The notes under the pieces are model-generated. The model saw only the letters and a program-made list of their open reading frames with translations, made no database searches and was not told the DNA's origin. A DNA stretch of 27,229 nucleotides from positions 1 through 27,229 of the forward strand of contig CBFGVX010000043.1 of NCBI GenBank assembly GCA_965652425.1. The letters are read 5' to 3'. The position numbers and the translations under genes are program-made. Origin of the DNA: JANSXG01 sp965652425. GTDB taxonomy: Bacteria; Planctomycetota; Phycisphaerae; Phycisphaerales; UBA1924. Below, in pieces: positions 14,826 to 23,089 of this stretch (position 1 is its first letter; each line of letters begins with the position of its first letter).

Positions 14826-15746
14826 ATGAACAGTTTGCTCGCCAACGGCCCTCGTCGGACTCTCTCGTCAGCTCGGAGCGGGCTGCTATGGATCGTGATG
14901 ATGGTGGCTGCGGGTGTGGGGCTGGGCGGGTGCTCGGGGACCCAGTCGCACAGTTTCACGCTCTCCATGCCGCAGGACCTTCAGCGGATGGCGGTGGATG
15001 TGGAGAACTATCGCGGGCATGTGGAGGTGGTCGCGGACGCGAGCGCCCGGAACATCACGGTGGACGGCTGGGTCTGGCTCAGCGCGGAGGCGAAGGAAGC
15101 GGGCGGCGAGGAGCCGCACACGCTGACGGATATTGATGCGCGGATCGAGAGATCGGAGAACGCGCCGGGATCCGGTGTGCTGCGTGTTCGGACCTCGACG
15201 GAGCACTCGGAGTTTCACGATCACCATGTGCGCCTGGTGATCCGCGCTCCCCGCGTCGATGGGCTGCGGATCGTGAACAGGGGCGGGTATGTGGAGGTGG
15301 TGAACGCGGGCGGCGCGATCGAGATCGAGAACCACACGGGGGGGATTCAGTTCCGCTCCTCGAAGCCGATGGTGGACCCGGTGACGGTGCTCGCGACGGA
15401 CACGAACATCTGGTACCAGATTCCCGAGGGTTCGACCGGAGACATCGAGATCGAAACGCTCGAGGGGCGCGCGGTGTACAAGGACGATCTGTCCGGCAGC
15501 GAGGGGACCTACACGACCCGAAGCCAGGACGGCACGCGCGGCACCACGATCCGCACGGTGCTGGCCGAGGGCACAAACCCCGTGACCATCCGGACCAACC
15601 GCGGCGATATTCGTCTGATGGTGATGGAAGACCCCGTGGGCTACAAGCGGAACTTCTACAGCGTCATGCCCGACCTTCGCGACTACACGCGACACAGCGG
15701 CGGCCGCCGGTACACGCGGAACCTGCCCGACGACGATTACCGGTGA
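14826..15746 (+). CDS. Lipoprotein with a DUF4097-like beta-repeat domain
   Basis: The protein has 306 residues from ATG 14826. An upstream in-frame ATG at 14682, overlapping the methyltransferase stop, is rejected because it would place the signal sequence 48 residues in. The lipobox is GLGGC with Cys36 (SGLLWIVMMVAAGVGLGGCSG). The mature part is a beta-rich repeat: MAVDVENYRGHVEVVADASARNITV, LRIVNRGGYVEVVNAGGAIEIENHTGGIQ, and TGDIEIETLEGRAVYKDDLSG. This is the alternating pattern of DUF4097/DUF2807 beta-solenoids, which are mostly of unknown role. The tail (RRYTRNLPDDDYR) is polar. It probably shares a transcript with the methyltransferase upstream. Confidence 0.8.
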   Translation: MNSLLANGPRRTLSSARSGLLWIVMMVAAGVGLGGCSGTQSHSFTLSMPQDLQRMAVDVENYRGHVEVVADASARNITVDGWVWLSAEAKEAGGEEPHTLTDIDARIERSENAPGSGVLRVRTSTEHSEFHDHHVRLVIRAPRVDGLRIVNRGGYVEVVNAGGAIEIENHTGGIQFRSSKPMVDPVTVLATDTNIWYQIPEGSTGDIEIETLEGRAVYKDDLSGSEGTYTTRSQDGTRGTTIRTVLAEGTNPVTIRTNRGDIRLMVMEDPVGYKRNFYSVMPDLRDYTRHSGGRRYTRNLPDDDYR

Positions 15747-15783
15747 GTTGAAACATCGCAGGCACCCGCTGCTGCTGCACAGC

Positions 15784-18147
15784 TCAGGGACGCTTTCGCG
15801 GGAGCGAATCGCGCAGGCGGTCGAGCGATGATCGGGCCTGGTCCATTTCCTGCTCGGTGAGTAGCCGCCGGCCGTAGCGCGACTCGTAGTACAGCATGGC
15901 GAGCGAGCCGAGGGCGTCGGCGGCGTCAGGAGCGGTGGCTCGCAGGGATGCCGCGTGAACGCTGGCCGGGACGCCGGACGGCCTGGGCAGCCCTGCGCGA
16001 TCCAGCAGTTCGAGTGCGCGATGGAAGAACCGGACCTGGCGGGCACGCTCGGCCCGATCGGGATCGGTGTATTCCGTGCGGCGGGCAGATCGCCTTCCTG
16101 CGATGGTTTTCAGGACCGCGCGGGCCACGAACGCAGCGCCGATGAGCATCGCTCCGAGCGCCGCCACGGTTGCGAAAGAGAGGACGGATCGGATCAGATC
16201 CTCTCGGACACCGCCGGGAACGCGATCGCTGTCGATCCCCTCGGCGAGGTTTCGGGCGCGTTCGAAGATGCCCAGCGGTCCCTCGGAATCGGCGCGCAGC
16301 AGATCGTTCTGTCGTTCGCGGTCGAAGCCGATGACATTGCTGGACCACGCGAACTGGAGACGGTCGAACCATTGTCTCAGGGTGGGGATGAAACCGGTCG
16401 GCGGGCTGTGGATGGCCTGCAGACTGAGGCGGGGTGAGGGGTCGTAGGTTTTCCAGGTCTCGATGTACTCGATGCCCTCGTCGGGCCGGTTGATGTACTC
16501 GGCGTTCTCCTGCTCCTGGAGGTCGGTCGGCGAGAAGTTCGGGCGGCGATCGACCATCGCCTCGACCCATGCGTGGGCGTGCGACTGGCGGACGGTGTAG
16601 GACTGGGTTGCCGAGTTGTACTCGGTGGCGAGAAAGCCCGTGACCACACGGGCGTCGATCCACACGCTGCGGCAGAGGGCGGCGAGGGCCGATGCGAAAT
16701 ACTCGCAGTGTCCGGCCGGGTTCTCGAAGAGGAACGCCTCGATGGGATCCTGGTCGGGTTCGAGCACCATCATGTCGAGCGTGTAGGCGTAGTTGGTGCT
16801 GAGGTGGTCCTCAAGGTAACTGACGATGGACTCGGAGACGCCGGGGAGCAGGACCGAGCGTGGGTTGTCCGGATCGAACTCGGGCACTCGGTCGCCGATG
16901 ATCTCGAGGGCGAGAGCGCGGATGCGCGAGTCGGGAGCTGCAAATATGTTGTCCGATGGACGCTCAAAGATCGTGCGCCGATCCCGTTCGCGGAGGATGG
17001 CGGGCGCATCGGGCGCGACGAGGACGGCGTAGTTCACCGGGCCACGGTGGTTGCGGTAGCGGATCTGGCCGTCGACGGGGCTGATGGTGATGCGCCGGCG
17101 CGAACCCGGGACCGCAATCTCCTGCGGCTTCCAGATGGTGAAGAGTTCGCTGGAGTTGAGGTTGCGGATCGACACGCGAAGCTCGATGTTCGCCGCTTCG
17201 CTTTCGTAGCTGGAGGGGAACCGATCGTCGTTGTAGACCCTGATGTGCTGCTGCTCGCTCTCGGCGCGGGTGGTGCGGTACCAGACGGAACTGGAGTGGT
17301 CGAAATCATCGAGGACCGCGCCGCGCAGGCGGTGGGTCTGGTTGGCGCGGTACGGATTCGTGCCGCCGTCGGAGAGTCGCTGGAGGATGGTGGCCTCGAG
17401 GACGACGGCGGGGCTTTCGGTGATGGTCCCGGGCCTGCCGAGGCGGACCTCGTTGTTGAAGCCGGTGGAGGTTCCGTAGGAGGCGGGCTGCCAATCGCCG
17501 AACGCACCGCCGCCGATGTCGCGCGGCATGAGCAGGAAGACGACGGCGGCGGTGGCGCTGACACCGACGAGGGTGGAGGCGATGAGCCGACGGATGGTGC
17601 GCCGGATGGGGCGGTCCATGGGGTGAGCCGGCGGCGTTTCGGGTTTGGCGAGCCCCGCCTCGACGCGCCTCGCGTGCGAGCGGAGCTGACCGGAGTACAA
17701 CTGGTACAGGACGATCGTCCAGAACGCGAGGGGCAGGTACATCAGCAGGACGAGCGCGACCTGCAGCGTGACGGAGGTGAGCACCGCGCTGATGGAGACG
17801 AGCAGACTGAGCATGATGAGCTGCGCCTGGTCGCGCGGCGTTCGGGACTCGAAGAGTTTGATGAGTTGCAGATACACGAGGTACTGCGCGACGACGGATA
17901 CCGCGTCGGCGAGCTCGCCCGTGGCGGCACGGAACATCAGCACGAGCGCGGCGACCAGCATCGTGTTGGCCACCCACCTCGGCATCGGCGAGAGCAGGCG
18001 ATCGCGGAACATGATGAAGGAGGCGCCGACTCCGACGGTGCCGATGAGCAGGATGAGCGCATCAAGCTCGGCCACGGCGTTGGCGAGGATGCTGACCCAG
18101 ACGGTCAGGTGCGAGGCGAGGTGATAGCGGCGGTACACGGTCGTCAC
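15784..18147 (-). CDS. TgpA-like membrane transglutaminase (DUF3488 / transglutaminase core / DUF4129)
   Basis: The protein has 787 residues. Membrane helices lie within about 13-47, 60-73, 84-98, 108-150 and 188-207. They precede a large extracytoplasmic region holding the transglutaminase core, with Cys481 (NPAGHCEYFASALAALCR), His525 (SHAHAWVE) and Asp569 (YDPSPR). A further helix (about 653-677) leads to a cytoplasmic DUF4129-like tail (FFHRALELLDRAGLPRP). This matches TgpA, an essential Pseudomonas protein thought to act on the cell envelope. The start is GTG (18145-18147) and overlaps the DUF58 stop as GTGA, so the pair is co-translated. DUF58 plus TgpA-like is a well-known gene pair; the MoxR ATPase that often completes it is not in the window. 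Confidence 0.93.
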   Translation of the reverse strand: MTTVYRRYHLASHLTVWVSILANAVAELDALILLIGTVGVGASFIMFRDRLLSPMPRWVANTMLVAALVLMFRAATGELADAVSVVAQYLVYLQLIKLFESRTPRDQAQLIMLSLLVSISAVLTSVTLQVALVLLMYLPLAFWTIVLYQLYSGQLRSHARRVEAGLAKPETPPAHPMDRPIRRTIRRLIASTLVGVSATAAVVFLLMPRDIGGGAFGDWQPASYGTSTGFNNEVRLGRPGTITESPAVVLEATILQRLSDGGTNPYRANQTHRLRGAVLDDFDHSSSVWYRTTRAESEQQHIRVYNDDRFPSSYESEAANIELRVSIRNLNSSELFTIWKPQEIAVPGSRRRITISPVDGQIRYRNHRGPVNYAVLVAPDAPAILRERDRRTIFERPSDNIFAAPDSRIRALALEIIGDRVPEFDPDNPRSVLLPGVSESIVSYLEDHLSTNYAYTLDMMVLEPDQDPIEAFLFENPAGHCEYFASALAALCRSVWIDARVVTGFLATEYNSATQSYTVRQSHAHAWVEAMVDRRPNFSPTDLQEQENAEYINRPDEGIEYIETWKTYDPSPRLSLQAIHSPPTGFIPTLRQWFDRLQFAWSSNVIGFDRERQNDLLRADSEGPLGIFERARNLAEGIDSDRVPGGVREDLIRSVLSFATVAALGAMLIGAAFVARAVLKTIAGRRSARRTEYTDPDRAERARQVRFFHRALELLDRAGLPRPSGVPASVHAASLRATAPDAADALGSLAMLYYESRYGRRLLTEQEMDQARSSLDRLRDSLPRKRP

Positions 18148-19364
18148 GAGCGTCCCCCCGCGGGCTCGGCCGAAGCCGGAGGCATCATGCGCTTGAGGAT
18201 GTCTGTGGTAAACAGTTCCGCGCCGGCCGGGGCGGCCGATCGCGACGATGCGGCCTGCACGCGGATCAGCCGGGTCTGGCTCGGCGCGGTCGTGGAATCT
18301 GCGGGGCTCGCGAGCCGAGCATCCGACAGGTCGATCCTGGCGAGGGCTTCGAGGATCGCGCTGGTGCGCTCCTGAGACTGCGACGGCTCGATGTCGATGC
18401 CGAGTTGGGGCACGCGAAGACCGGCGCCGATACTGCAGCGCGATGCCAAAGTCGCGAGCGACGCGGCGAGCGTGATCGCCGATTCCGATTCGCTCTCGGT
18501 TTCATCTCGATCCGAGCGCTTCGAGGATGGCTCTGGCGCGGGGTCGAGGGCGAGATCGATCAGGATCGATGCGGCGACCGGCGACGCGAACTCGCGCGTA
18601 CGCAGGCCTCCGGAGCGGGCCGACTGCTTCCAGGCGATACGGCGCATGGGGTCGCCGGGCTGGTACTCGCGGATGGCGTAGAACTCGAGCCCGAGGCCGC
18701 GCCGATCGTGGCGCTCGGTTTCGGTGCGTCCTCGCCCGCCTCCCGACAGCAGCAGCGAAGGCGGCAGGTCCACAACGCGCGGGAGCACGAGCAGCTCGTC
18801 GGGCGAGGTGACCGTCACCGACTTCAGAACGATTCCGAAGGGGAATGTGGTGGAGATGGTGACGGGGTCGAAGCGGTGGATGCCCCGCGAGCGACACGGC
18901 ATGACCGCGCTGAGGTCCGCGGTGGAATCCGGCGCGGCGATATCGATGAACGCTTCCACGATCGGTCTCGCGCGATCGCGCCGACGGAGCTTTCGCCGCG
19001 GGCGATCGGCCTCGATGAGGTCGATCGCCATAGCGGGCACGCGTCGGCGCTTGTTGCGCAGCCGGTAGGAAAAACGGGCGTTGGACCCCACTTGGGCGGG
19101 CGCGATGGGGCGACGCTCCACTTCGAGGCCCATCATCATTGCGCCGGAGATAACACCGCTCACGAGCATCGCGCCGAGGGCGACGCCGAAGACGATGAAC
19201 AGCAGGTTGTTCTGGCTGTTGATGGAACCGATGCCGAGCAGGACGGTGACGACGATATAGAACACGCCGCCGGAGTGCATGTGGTAGCGGCGCGAGAGAA
19301 CGGGCTTGGCGGGCTTGGCGCTCTTGACCGGCTTGGAGAGGAGGGTGGTCCTGAGTGCGCTCAC
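18144..19364 (-). CDS. DUF58 domain protein (partner of the TgpA-like transglutaminase)
   Basis: The protein has 406 residues from GTG 19362-19364, with AAAGGG six bases upstream. Two membrane helices lie at about 33-49 and 53-78 (FYIVVTVLLGIGSINSQ, LLFIVFGVALGAMLVSGVI). A beta domain (about 88-200) follows, then the DUF58 signature REYQPGDPMRRIAWKQSA (232-249). The region after it is rich in Ser/Glu (SSKRSDRDETESESESA) and less conserved. DUF58 proteins have a von Willebrand A-like fold, are usually encoded with MoxR ATPases or transglutaminases, and are thought to act in envelope assembly. The gene is 113 bp downstream of the lipoprotein gene, and no gene is visible in that gap. Confidence 0.9.
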   Translation of the reverse strand: MSALRTTLLSKPVKSAKPAKPVLSRRYHMHSGGVFYIVVTVLLGIGSINSQNNLLFIVFGVALGAMLVSGVISGAMMMGLEVERRPIAPAQVGSNARFSYRLRNKRRRVPAMAIDLIEADRPRRKLRRRDRARPIVEAFIDIAAPDSTADLSAVMPCRSRGIHRFDPVTISTTFPFGIVLKSVTVTSPDELLVLPRVVDLPPSLLLSGGGRGRTETERHDRRGLGLEFYAIREYQPGDPMRRIAWKQSARSGGLRTREFASPVAASILIDLALDPAPEPSSKRSDRDETESESESAITLAASLATLASRCSIGAGLRVPQLGIDIEPSQSQERTSAILEALARIDLSDARLASPADSTTAPSQTRLIRVQAASSRSAAPAGAELFTTDILKRMMPPASAEPAGGRS

Positions 19365-19477
19365 GCGAGCCCTTTCGCTGCTCTGATCCGCGGACTGCTA
19401 CAGCCAAGGGTACGCACGAAACCGCGTTGGGGTTTCGATCTTGGGTTTGTGCGGCTTACGGAGCGAAGTCAGCGAAA

Positions 19478-19969
19478 TCAGGGTCCGTCGCGGAATCGCT
19501 CGTACTGCCCGTAGAGATCCTCGGGTTCTTCACCCAGATCGGTGTCGGTGCCGCGCGTCATGACGACGAGCAACCGCTTGGAACGGCTGGGCATACGGAA
19601 ATACCCGGTGGCGGGGTCGCGACCGGAGCGTCGGGCGAAGACGCCGATGTCGTGATGGAATGTTCCCGCGCCGATCAGGTCGATCGGCAGGGCGAACGAT
19701 CCGTCGCCCATCGTGGTGCCGCGCGCGAGCGAGCGGCGCTTGAGCTGACCGGGGTCGAGCTGCACATGCAGGGTGACACCCGAGAGGCCATCGCCTTCGT
19801 GCAGTCGCGGGTCGTCGGCGTCGACGATGGTGATGGCCGAATAGTCACCGGCAATCACGCGTCCCTGAAGCTGATACCCGCCGCCGGAACAGGCCGGGAT
19901 CGTCGCTGCGCCAATGAGCAGGCCGATCGCGATCGCGAGCCGCCGAAAAAGACTGATGTTCATCCTCAT
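19478..19969 (-). CDS. Small lipoprotein of unknown function
   Basis: The protein has 163 residues. The signal peptide RMNISLFRRLAIAIGLLIGAATIPAC gives a lipobox IPAC with Cys27, so it should be lipid-anchored. The mature part contains LQGRVIAGDYSAITIVDADD and LSGVTLHVQLDPG, then GTTMGDGSFALPIDLIGAGTFHHDIGVFARRSG. This resembles a carboxypeptidase-regulatory/transthyretin-like beta sandwich (G-x-V-x-D-x-x-G-x-F). That fold is inferred from pattern only. Its ATG overlaps the scpB stop as ATGA. It may share a transcript with scpB and perhaps with DUF58/TgpA downstream. Confidence 0.72.
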   Translation of the reverse strand: MRMNISLFRRLAIAIGLLIGAATIPACSGGGYQLQGRVIAGDYSAITIVDADDPRLHEGDGLSGVTLHVQLDPGQLKRRSLARGTTMGDGSFALPIDLIGAGTFHHDIGVFARRSGRDPATGYFRMPSRSKRLLVVMTRGTDTDLGEEPEDLYGQYERFRDGP

Positions 19970-20748
19970 GCTGTTGCTCCCGCCCCCACTTCGTCGTTCG
20001 CGTCTTCCTGTTGCTGCGTCTCTTCGGAATTCTGCGGCTGGGTGTCCTGCGAAGCCGACTCCTCTGGCTCGCTGGTCACGGCCTTGGATGCCGGCTTCTG
20101 CTCGGTGATCATGTTCGACAGGCCGGGGAAGACATCGTTCACCGGCGGCAGGTCCTTGATCGCCGACAAGCCGAAGACCTCGAGGAATCGCTTGGTCGTG
20201 CCGTAGAGCAGCGGGCGACCGAGTTCCTCAGCGCGACCGGCGATGGTGACGAGGTTCTTTTCCATGAGCCCGCGAAGCACCTCGCCGCACGCCACGCCTC
20301 GGATCGTCTCGATCTGGACGCGGGTGATGGGCTGGCGGTAGGCGACGATGGCCAGGGTCTCGATCGCGGCACGCGAGAGTTTGCTCGACTCGCGCAGCCC
20401 CTGGATCGCGGCGATCGCCGGGGCGAACTCCGGGAGCGTCATGACCCGATAACCGCCCGCCACGGACTCGATCCGGAACGCACGCCCGGTCCGTTCGTAC
20501 TGCTCGTTGAGCACCTCGACGGCGGCCTCGATGGTCTGGCTGGGCTTGGGGAATACGCCCGGATGGTCGCGCATCCCGGTCGCCTCGGCGATTTTGCCCG
20601 CGGCGAGCGGCTTATCCATGGTGAGCAGCAGCGCTTCGATCGCGCTGGGGATGCGATCGGGCGAAAAAGGCGGTTTCTGATCGCCGGTTTCGGTCCCAGT
20701 TGTGGGCCCTGTGGCGGACGCGGGTTCGTTCGTCGCGGTCTTGCTCAT
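19966..20748 (-). CDS. scpB: Segregation and condensation protein B
   Basis: The protein has 260 residues. ScpB binds ScpA and the SMC ATPase to form the condensin that compacts and segregates the chromosome. Two winged helices are visible: PSAIEALLLTMDKPLAAGKIAEATG through YRVMTLPEFAPAI, then SRAAIETLAIVAYRQPITRVQIETIRGVACGEVLRGLMEKNLVTIAGR. The family ending GRPLLYGTTKRFLEVFGLSAIKDLP is present. Both ends are extended: the N-terminus is Thr/Gly-rich, and a Gln/Glu-rich tail of about 50 residues (PEESASQDTQPQNSEETQQQ) follows the core. No scpA or smc is nearby. A TAGAAT hexamer lies six bases upstream of the ATG with no Shine-Dalgarno, so the mRNA may be leaderless. Confidence 0.94.
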   Translation of the reverse strand: MSKTATNEPASATGPTTGTETGDQKPPFSPDRIPSAIEALLLTMDKPLAAGKIAEATGMRDHPGVFPKPSQTIEAAVEVLNEQYERTGRAFRIESVAGGYRVMTLPEFAPAIAAIQGLRESSKLSRAAIETLAIVAYRQPITRVQIETIRGVACGEVLRGLMEKNLVTIAGRAEELGRPLLYGTTKRFLEVFGLSAIKDLPPVNDVFPGLSNMITEQKPASKAVTSEPEESASQDTQPQNSEETQQQEDANDEVGAGATA

Positions 20749-20754
20749 GCGAGC

Positions 20755-20760
20755 ATTCTA
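20755..20760 (-). promoter_or_regulatory. -10-like hexamer directly before scpB (possible leaderless promoter)
   Basis: TAGAAT on the minus strand is separated from the scpB ATG by exactly six bases. That would place transcription start at or within a base of the ATG. No good -35 and no Shine-Dalgarno are seen. Confidence 0.4.
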
Positions 20761-20923
20761 GCGGATCAAGCGCCCGTGCCGGGCTTCTTTGAGGGATGCG
20801 AGATTTTCCGGACCTGTGAAAATAGATCGAATGCAGCGTCGAGATCGCACAAAGTGACGGGTATCGTCGTACTTTGGCGAATGGGACTTGCATGGTCACC
20901 GATTCGGTGTCAGGTTCCACCTC

Positions 20924-20949
20924 CCGGGTGATTCGGCACCCGGTGTTTT
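20924..20949 (+). other. GC-rich hairpin followed by TGTTTT in the leader of the small gene at 20978
   Basis: CCGGGTG (20924-20930) pairs with CACCCGG (20937-20943) over an ATTCGG loop, followed by TGTTTT. It resembles a short intrinsic terminator or attenuator located 28 bases before the next ATG. A nearby palindrome, CACCGATTCGGTG (20897-20909), could be an operator or an alternative stem. The rest of the 229-bp divergent region from 20749 holds no gene I can support. Confidence 0.35.
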
Positions 20950-20977
20950 CCCGCCTTCCAATGAAGGACACCGAGAG

Positions 20978-21253
20978 ATGACCCAGCACACATCGGAGCA
21001 GGCCGACGCCTCACAGATCGCCGCGGCCCTGCCGAGCTACGAGCAGACCCTGCTCGATCTCGCGCAGCGCGATGCCCGGCGAGCGATCGAGAACCCTGAG
21101 GAGCGCGCCGCCCGCAGTGTGGCTCTCTGGATGGCCGATCAGGTCGCCGAGCACGCCCGACGCGCGAACCTCGACCCGGATTTCGTACGGGTGATGCAGG
21201 AACAGGCCAAGCGGATCCGCGAGCAGGTGCTGGCGCTTCCCCGGGCGAAGTGA
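20978..21253 (+). CDS. Small acidic/helical hypothetical protein
   Basis: The protein has 91 residues from ATG 20978, with AAGGA about nine bases upstream; in-frame codons before it lie in the hairpin leader. It looks almost entirely helical and charged (SYEQTLLDLAQRDARRAIENPEERAARSVALWMADQVAEHARRANLDPDFVRVMQEQAKRIRE shown here only as a span of residues 20-82 would exceed a motif: key blocks are LAQRDARRAIENPEERAA and VMQEQAKRIREQVLALP). No signal peptide, Cys or known motif is present. It is divergent from scpB and ends four bases before the stop of the converging PH-domain gene. I do not recognise it. Confidence 0.6.
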   Translation: MTQHTSEQADASQIAAALPSYEQTLLDLAQRDARRAIENPEERAARSVALWMADQVAEHARRANLDPDFVRVMQEQAKRIREQVLALPRAK

Positions 21254-21257
21254 GCGA

Positions 21258-22280
21258 TTACGGGCGCTCCGGTTTCGCGCCATCAATGAGCACATCCCGG
21301 ATCAGCCGTTCGACGGCTGCGGGATCGGGCAGCGCGTCGAAGCCCGCAGCATCTGTCATAGGTCTGGCGCTCTGCATCGCTCCAACTGTCCCGAAGTCCA
21401 ACGAACCGAGTCGCGGCATACGCTCGATCTTCCAGAGCGGCCTGCTGCGCTTGCCGCTCTTCTTCAGCGTGACAGCACGCGGATAGTAGCTGGCGACTTC
21501 GCTGTACCCCTCGATTCGCGGGATAATGTGGAGACAGCGTCTATCGGTGACCGCGAATAGTGTTCCTTTCGCGCTCTTCCACAGCCAGTACGGTGTAAGT
21601 AGCGGCAAGATACCGATAAGAATAAACAGAACTCCGAGCACAAGCACAAGTGCCCGCGATTCAGCAATCTCATCTGGCTGGGTAAGACCCCGCCATGTGA
21701 GCACGCCGGCACAGCCGATCCAAAAGAGCCCGAAGAATCCCGTGAAGACAGCGGGATTCCGTATGAGTCGCCAGACCATCGGCCGATCGGCCCACACCAG
21801 CCGCTCACCTTCCGCCAATTCTTCGAACAACCTGCTGTCCGAAAGAGCGGCAGGGCTTCCGTGCTGACGATGGTGCTTGCGTGCAGTCTCGTCCGGGGTG
21901 AACAGCAGTTCGCAGATCGCTCGCTCGACCGCACGAACATCCGGAGTGTTCTGGAGAAAAATGCCGTTGCAGCCATTCGGCAGATTGGCTCCACGACGAT
22001 CCATACCGTTCTTGACCGTTGAAAGTTCAAGATCGCCGCGTCCCTCACGACCATCGAACCGGCACACCATCCCGACCGATCCCGGATAAAGCGAAACCGC
22101 TCTGTAGCGACTGTCTCGATCGATCCCGACCCCCAGCAGCCGCTGATCGGTAAGAATCGCGGGATGTCGGGCATGTATCCGGTGAACGACGCGCTCCGAT
22201 TCGGTCAACTGACTATCCAGATCGACCTGTTGCGGGTCGCGGTACGACCGGAGTGGCTTCGATGGGGCATCACCGTTCAA
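21258..22280 (-). CDS. Membrane protein with two PH-like (bPH) units
   Basis: The protein has 340 residues from TTG 22278-22280, whose TTGA overlaps the stop of the upstream gene. The N-terminal 140 residues have no membrane helix but look like a PH unit (AILTDQRLLGVGIDRDSRYRA, ending DVRAVERAICELLFTPDE). The second half repeats the scheme with two membrane helices: EGERLVWADRPMVWRL, FFGLFWIGCAGVLTWRG, LVLVLGVLFILIGILPLL, FAVTDRRCLHIIPRIEGY, ending AVERLIRDVLIDG. LTDRR plus a two-helix hairpin is typical of bacterial membrane PH-domain proteins, whose function is largely unknown. GC content and codon bias are lower than in its neighbours. Confidence 0.72.
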   Translation of the reverse strand: MNGDAPSKPLRSYRDPQQVDLDSQLTESERVVHRIHARHPAILTDQRLLGVGIDRDSRYRAVSLYPGSVGMVCRFDGREGRGDLELSTVKNGMDRRGANLPNGCNGIFLQNTPDVRAVERAICELLFTPDETARKHHRQHGSPAALSDSRLFEELAEGERLVWADRPMVWRLIRNPAVFTGFFGLFWIGCAGVLTWRGLTQPDEIAESRALVLVLGVLFILIGILPLLTPYWLWKSAKGTLFAVTDRRCLHIIPRIEGYSEVASYYPRAVTLKKSGKRSRPLWKIERMPRLGSLDFGTVGAMQSARPMTDAAGFDALPDPAAVERLIRDVLIDGAKPERP

Positions 22281-22945
22281 TACCGCGTCTCCCCCGGCAC
22301 ATCGAACTCCGTGAGCAGCGTGTCGCGGATGAGGCGCTCCAGCGTTCGTGCATCGTCCACCGCCATGAACCCCTCCGGGGTCGTCACGGTATCGCTGCTG
22401 CCGCCGCGCTCCCGGATGCGGATCGACTTCACGAAGATCACATCGCCCGACCCGTTCTTGCGTTCGACGCGGCTCATGTTTTCGAGATCGTCCGGGCCGT
22501 AGGACTTGATGGTGGTCGTGCGCAGCGCGTGCTGCCAGATGATGCAGCGACGATCCGTCAGCGCGTAGAGCGTCTTCTTCGCCGACCGCCTCGCCCAGAT
22601 CGGGGCGCTGAGCATGGCGAAACCGACCAGAACAAACGGCACGCCGAAGAGCGCGAAGACGATCTGGATGATCTGCGCGCCGCCGCCGATGCGCCCGAAC
22701 AGCACACCGCTCGCCCCGAGAATCCAGAACACCGAGAACGCGGTCCAGGGGATGCCGAAGAGCAGGATGGGCAGCGCCCGTCGACCCATGAGCGCGGCGT
22801 CGGGCGTCCCCGCCCAGATGAGCTGCTCCCGATCGTCGAGTTCGCGCGCGATGCGCGGATCGGACATCGGGTCGGCCCCGTCGGAGGAGTCAATCCGCTC
22901 GGGTTCGCCGAAGTTGCGTCCAGGGTTCTTGTAGTGCTTCGACAC
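22277..22945 (-). CDS. Two-helix membrane protein with a C-terminal bPH-like domain
   Basis: The protein has 222 residues from GTG 22943-22945; an internal ATG (Met27) is an alternative. It repeats the plan of its downstream neighbour: REQLIWAGTPDAALMGRR, helix ILLFGIPWTAFSVFWILGA, helix IVFALFGVPFVLVGFAML, then KKTLYALTDRRCIIW and a beta domain ending ARTLERLIRDTLLTEF. The two genes overlap by four bases and are paralogues by pattern. A TACATT hexamer (22952-22957) lies six bases before the GTG and no Shine-Dalgarno is present, so the transcript may be leaderless. The role is unknown; membrane assembly or signalling is possible. Confidence 0.78.
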   Translation of the reverse strand: MSKHYKNPGRNFGEPERIDSSDGADPMSDPRIARELDDREQLIWAGTPDAALMGRRALPILLFGIPWTAFSVFWILGASGVLFGRIGGGAQIIQIVFALFGVPFVLVGFAMLSAPIWARRSAKKTLYALTDRRCIIWQHALRTTTIKSYGPDDLENMSRVERKNGSGDVIFVKSIRIRERGGSSDTVTTPEGFMAVDDARTLERLIRDTLLTEFDVPGETRY

Positions 22946-23089
22946 CCCCGCAATGTACCCTGACTTCGTGCCCGAATGAGTTTTTTACACCCCCCGATGT
23001 CCCGCAACCCCCACGCTTCACGCCGGTTTCGGTACACTCCGCCGTTCGGTTGGCGGCGTGGCGGCCCGTGACCGGTCTGTGAACATCCC

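Noticed and set aside
16573..18375. 600-codon open frame on the plus strand
   Set aside because: Complement of the TgpA-like and DUF58 genes; no recognisable domain.
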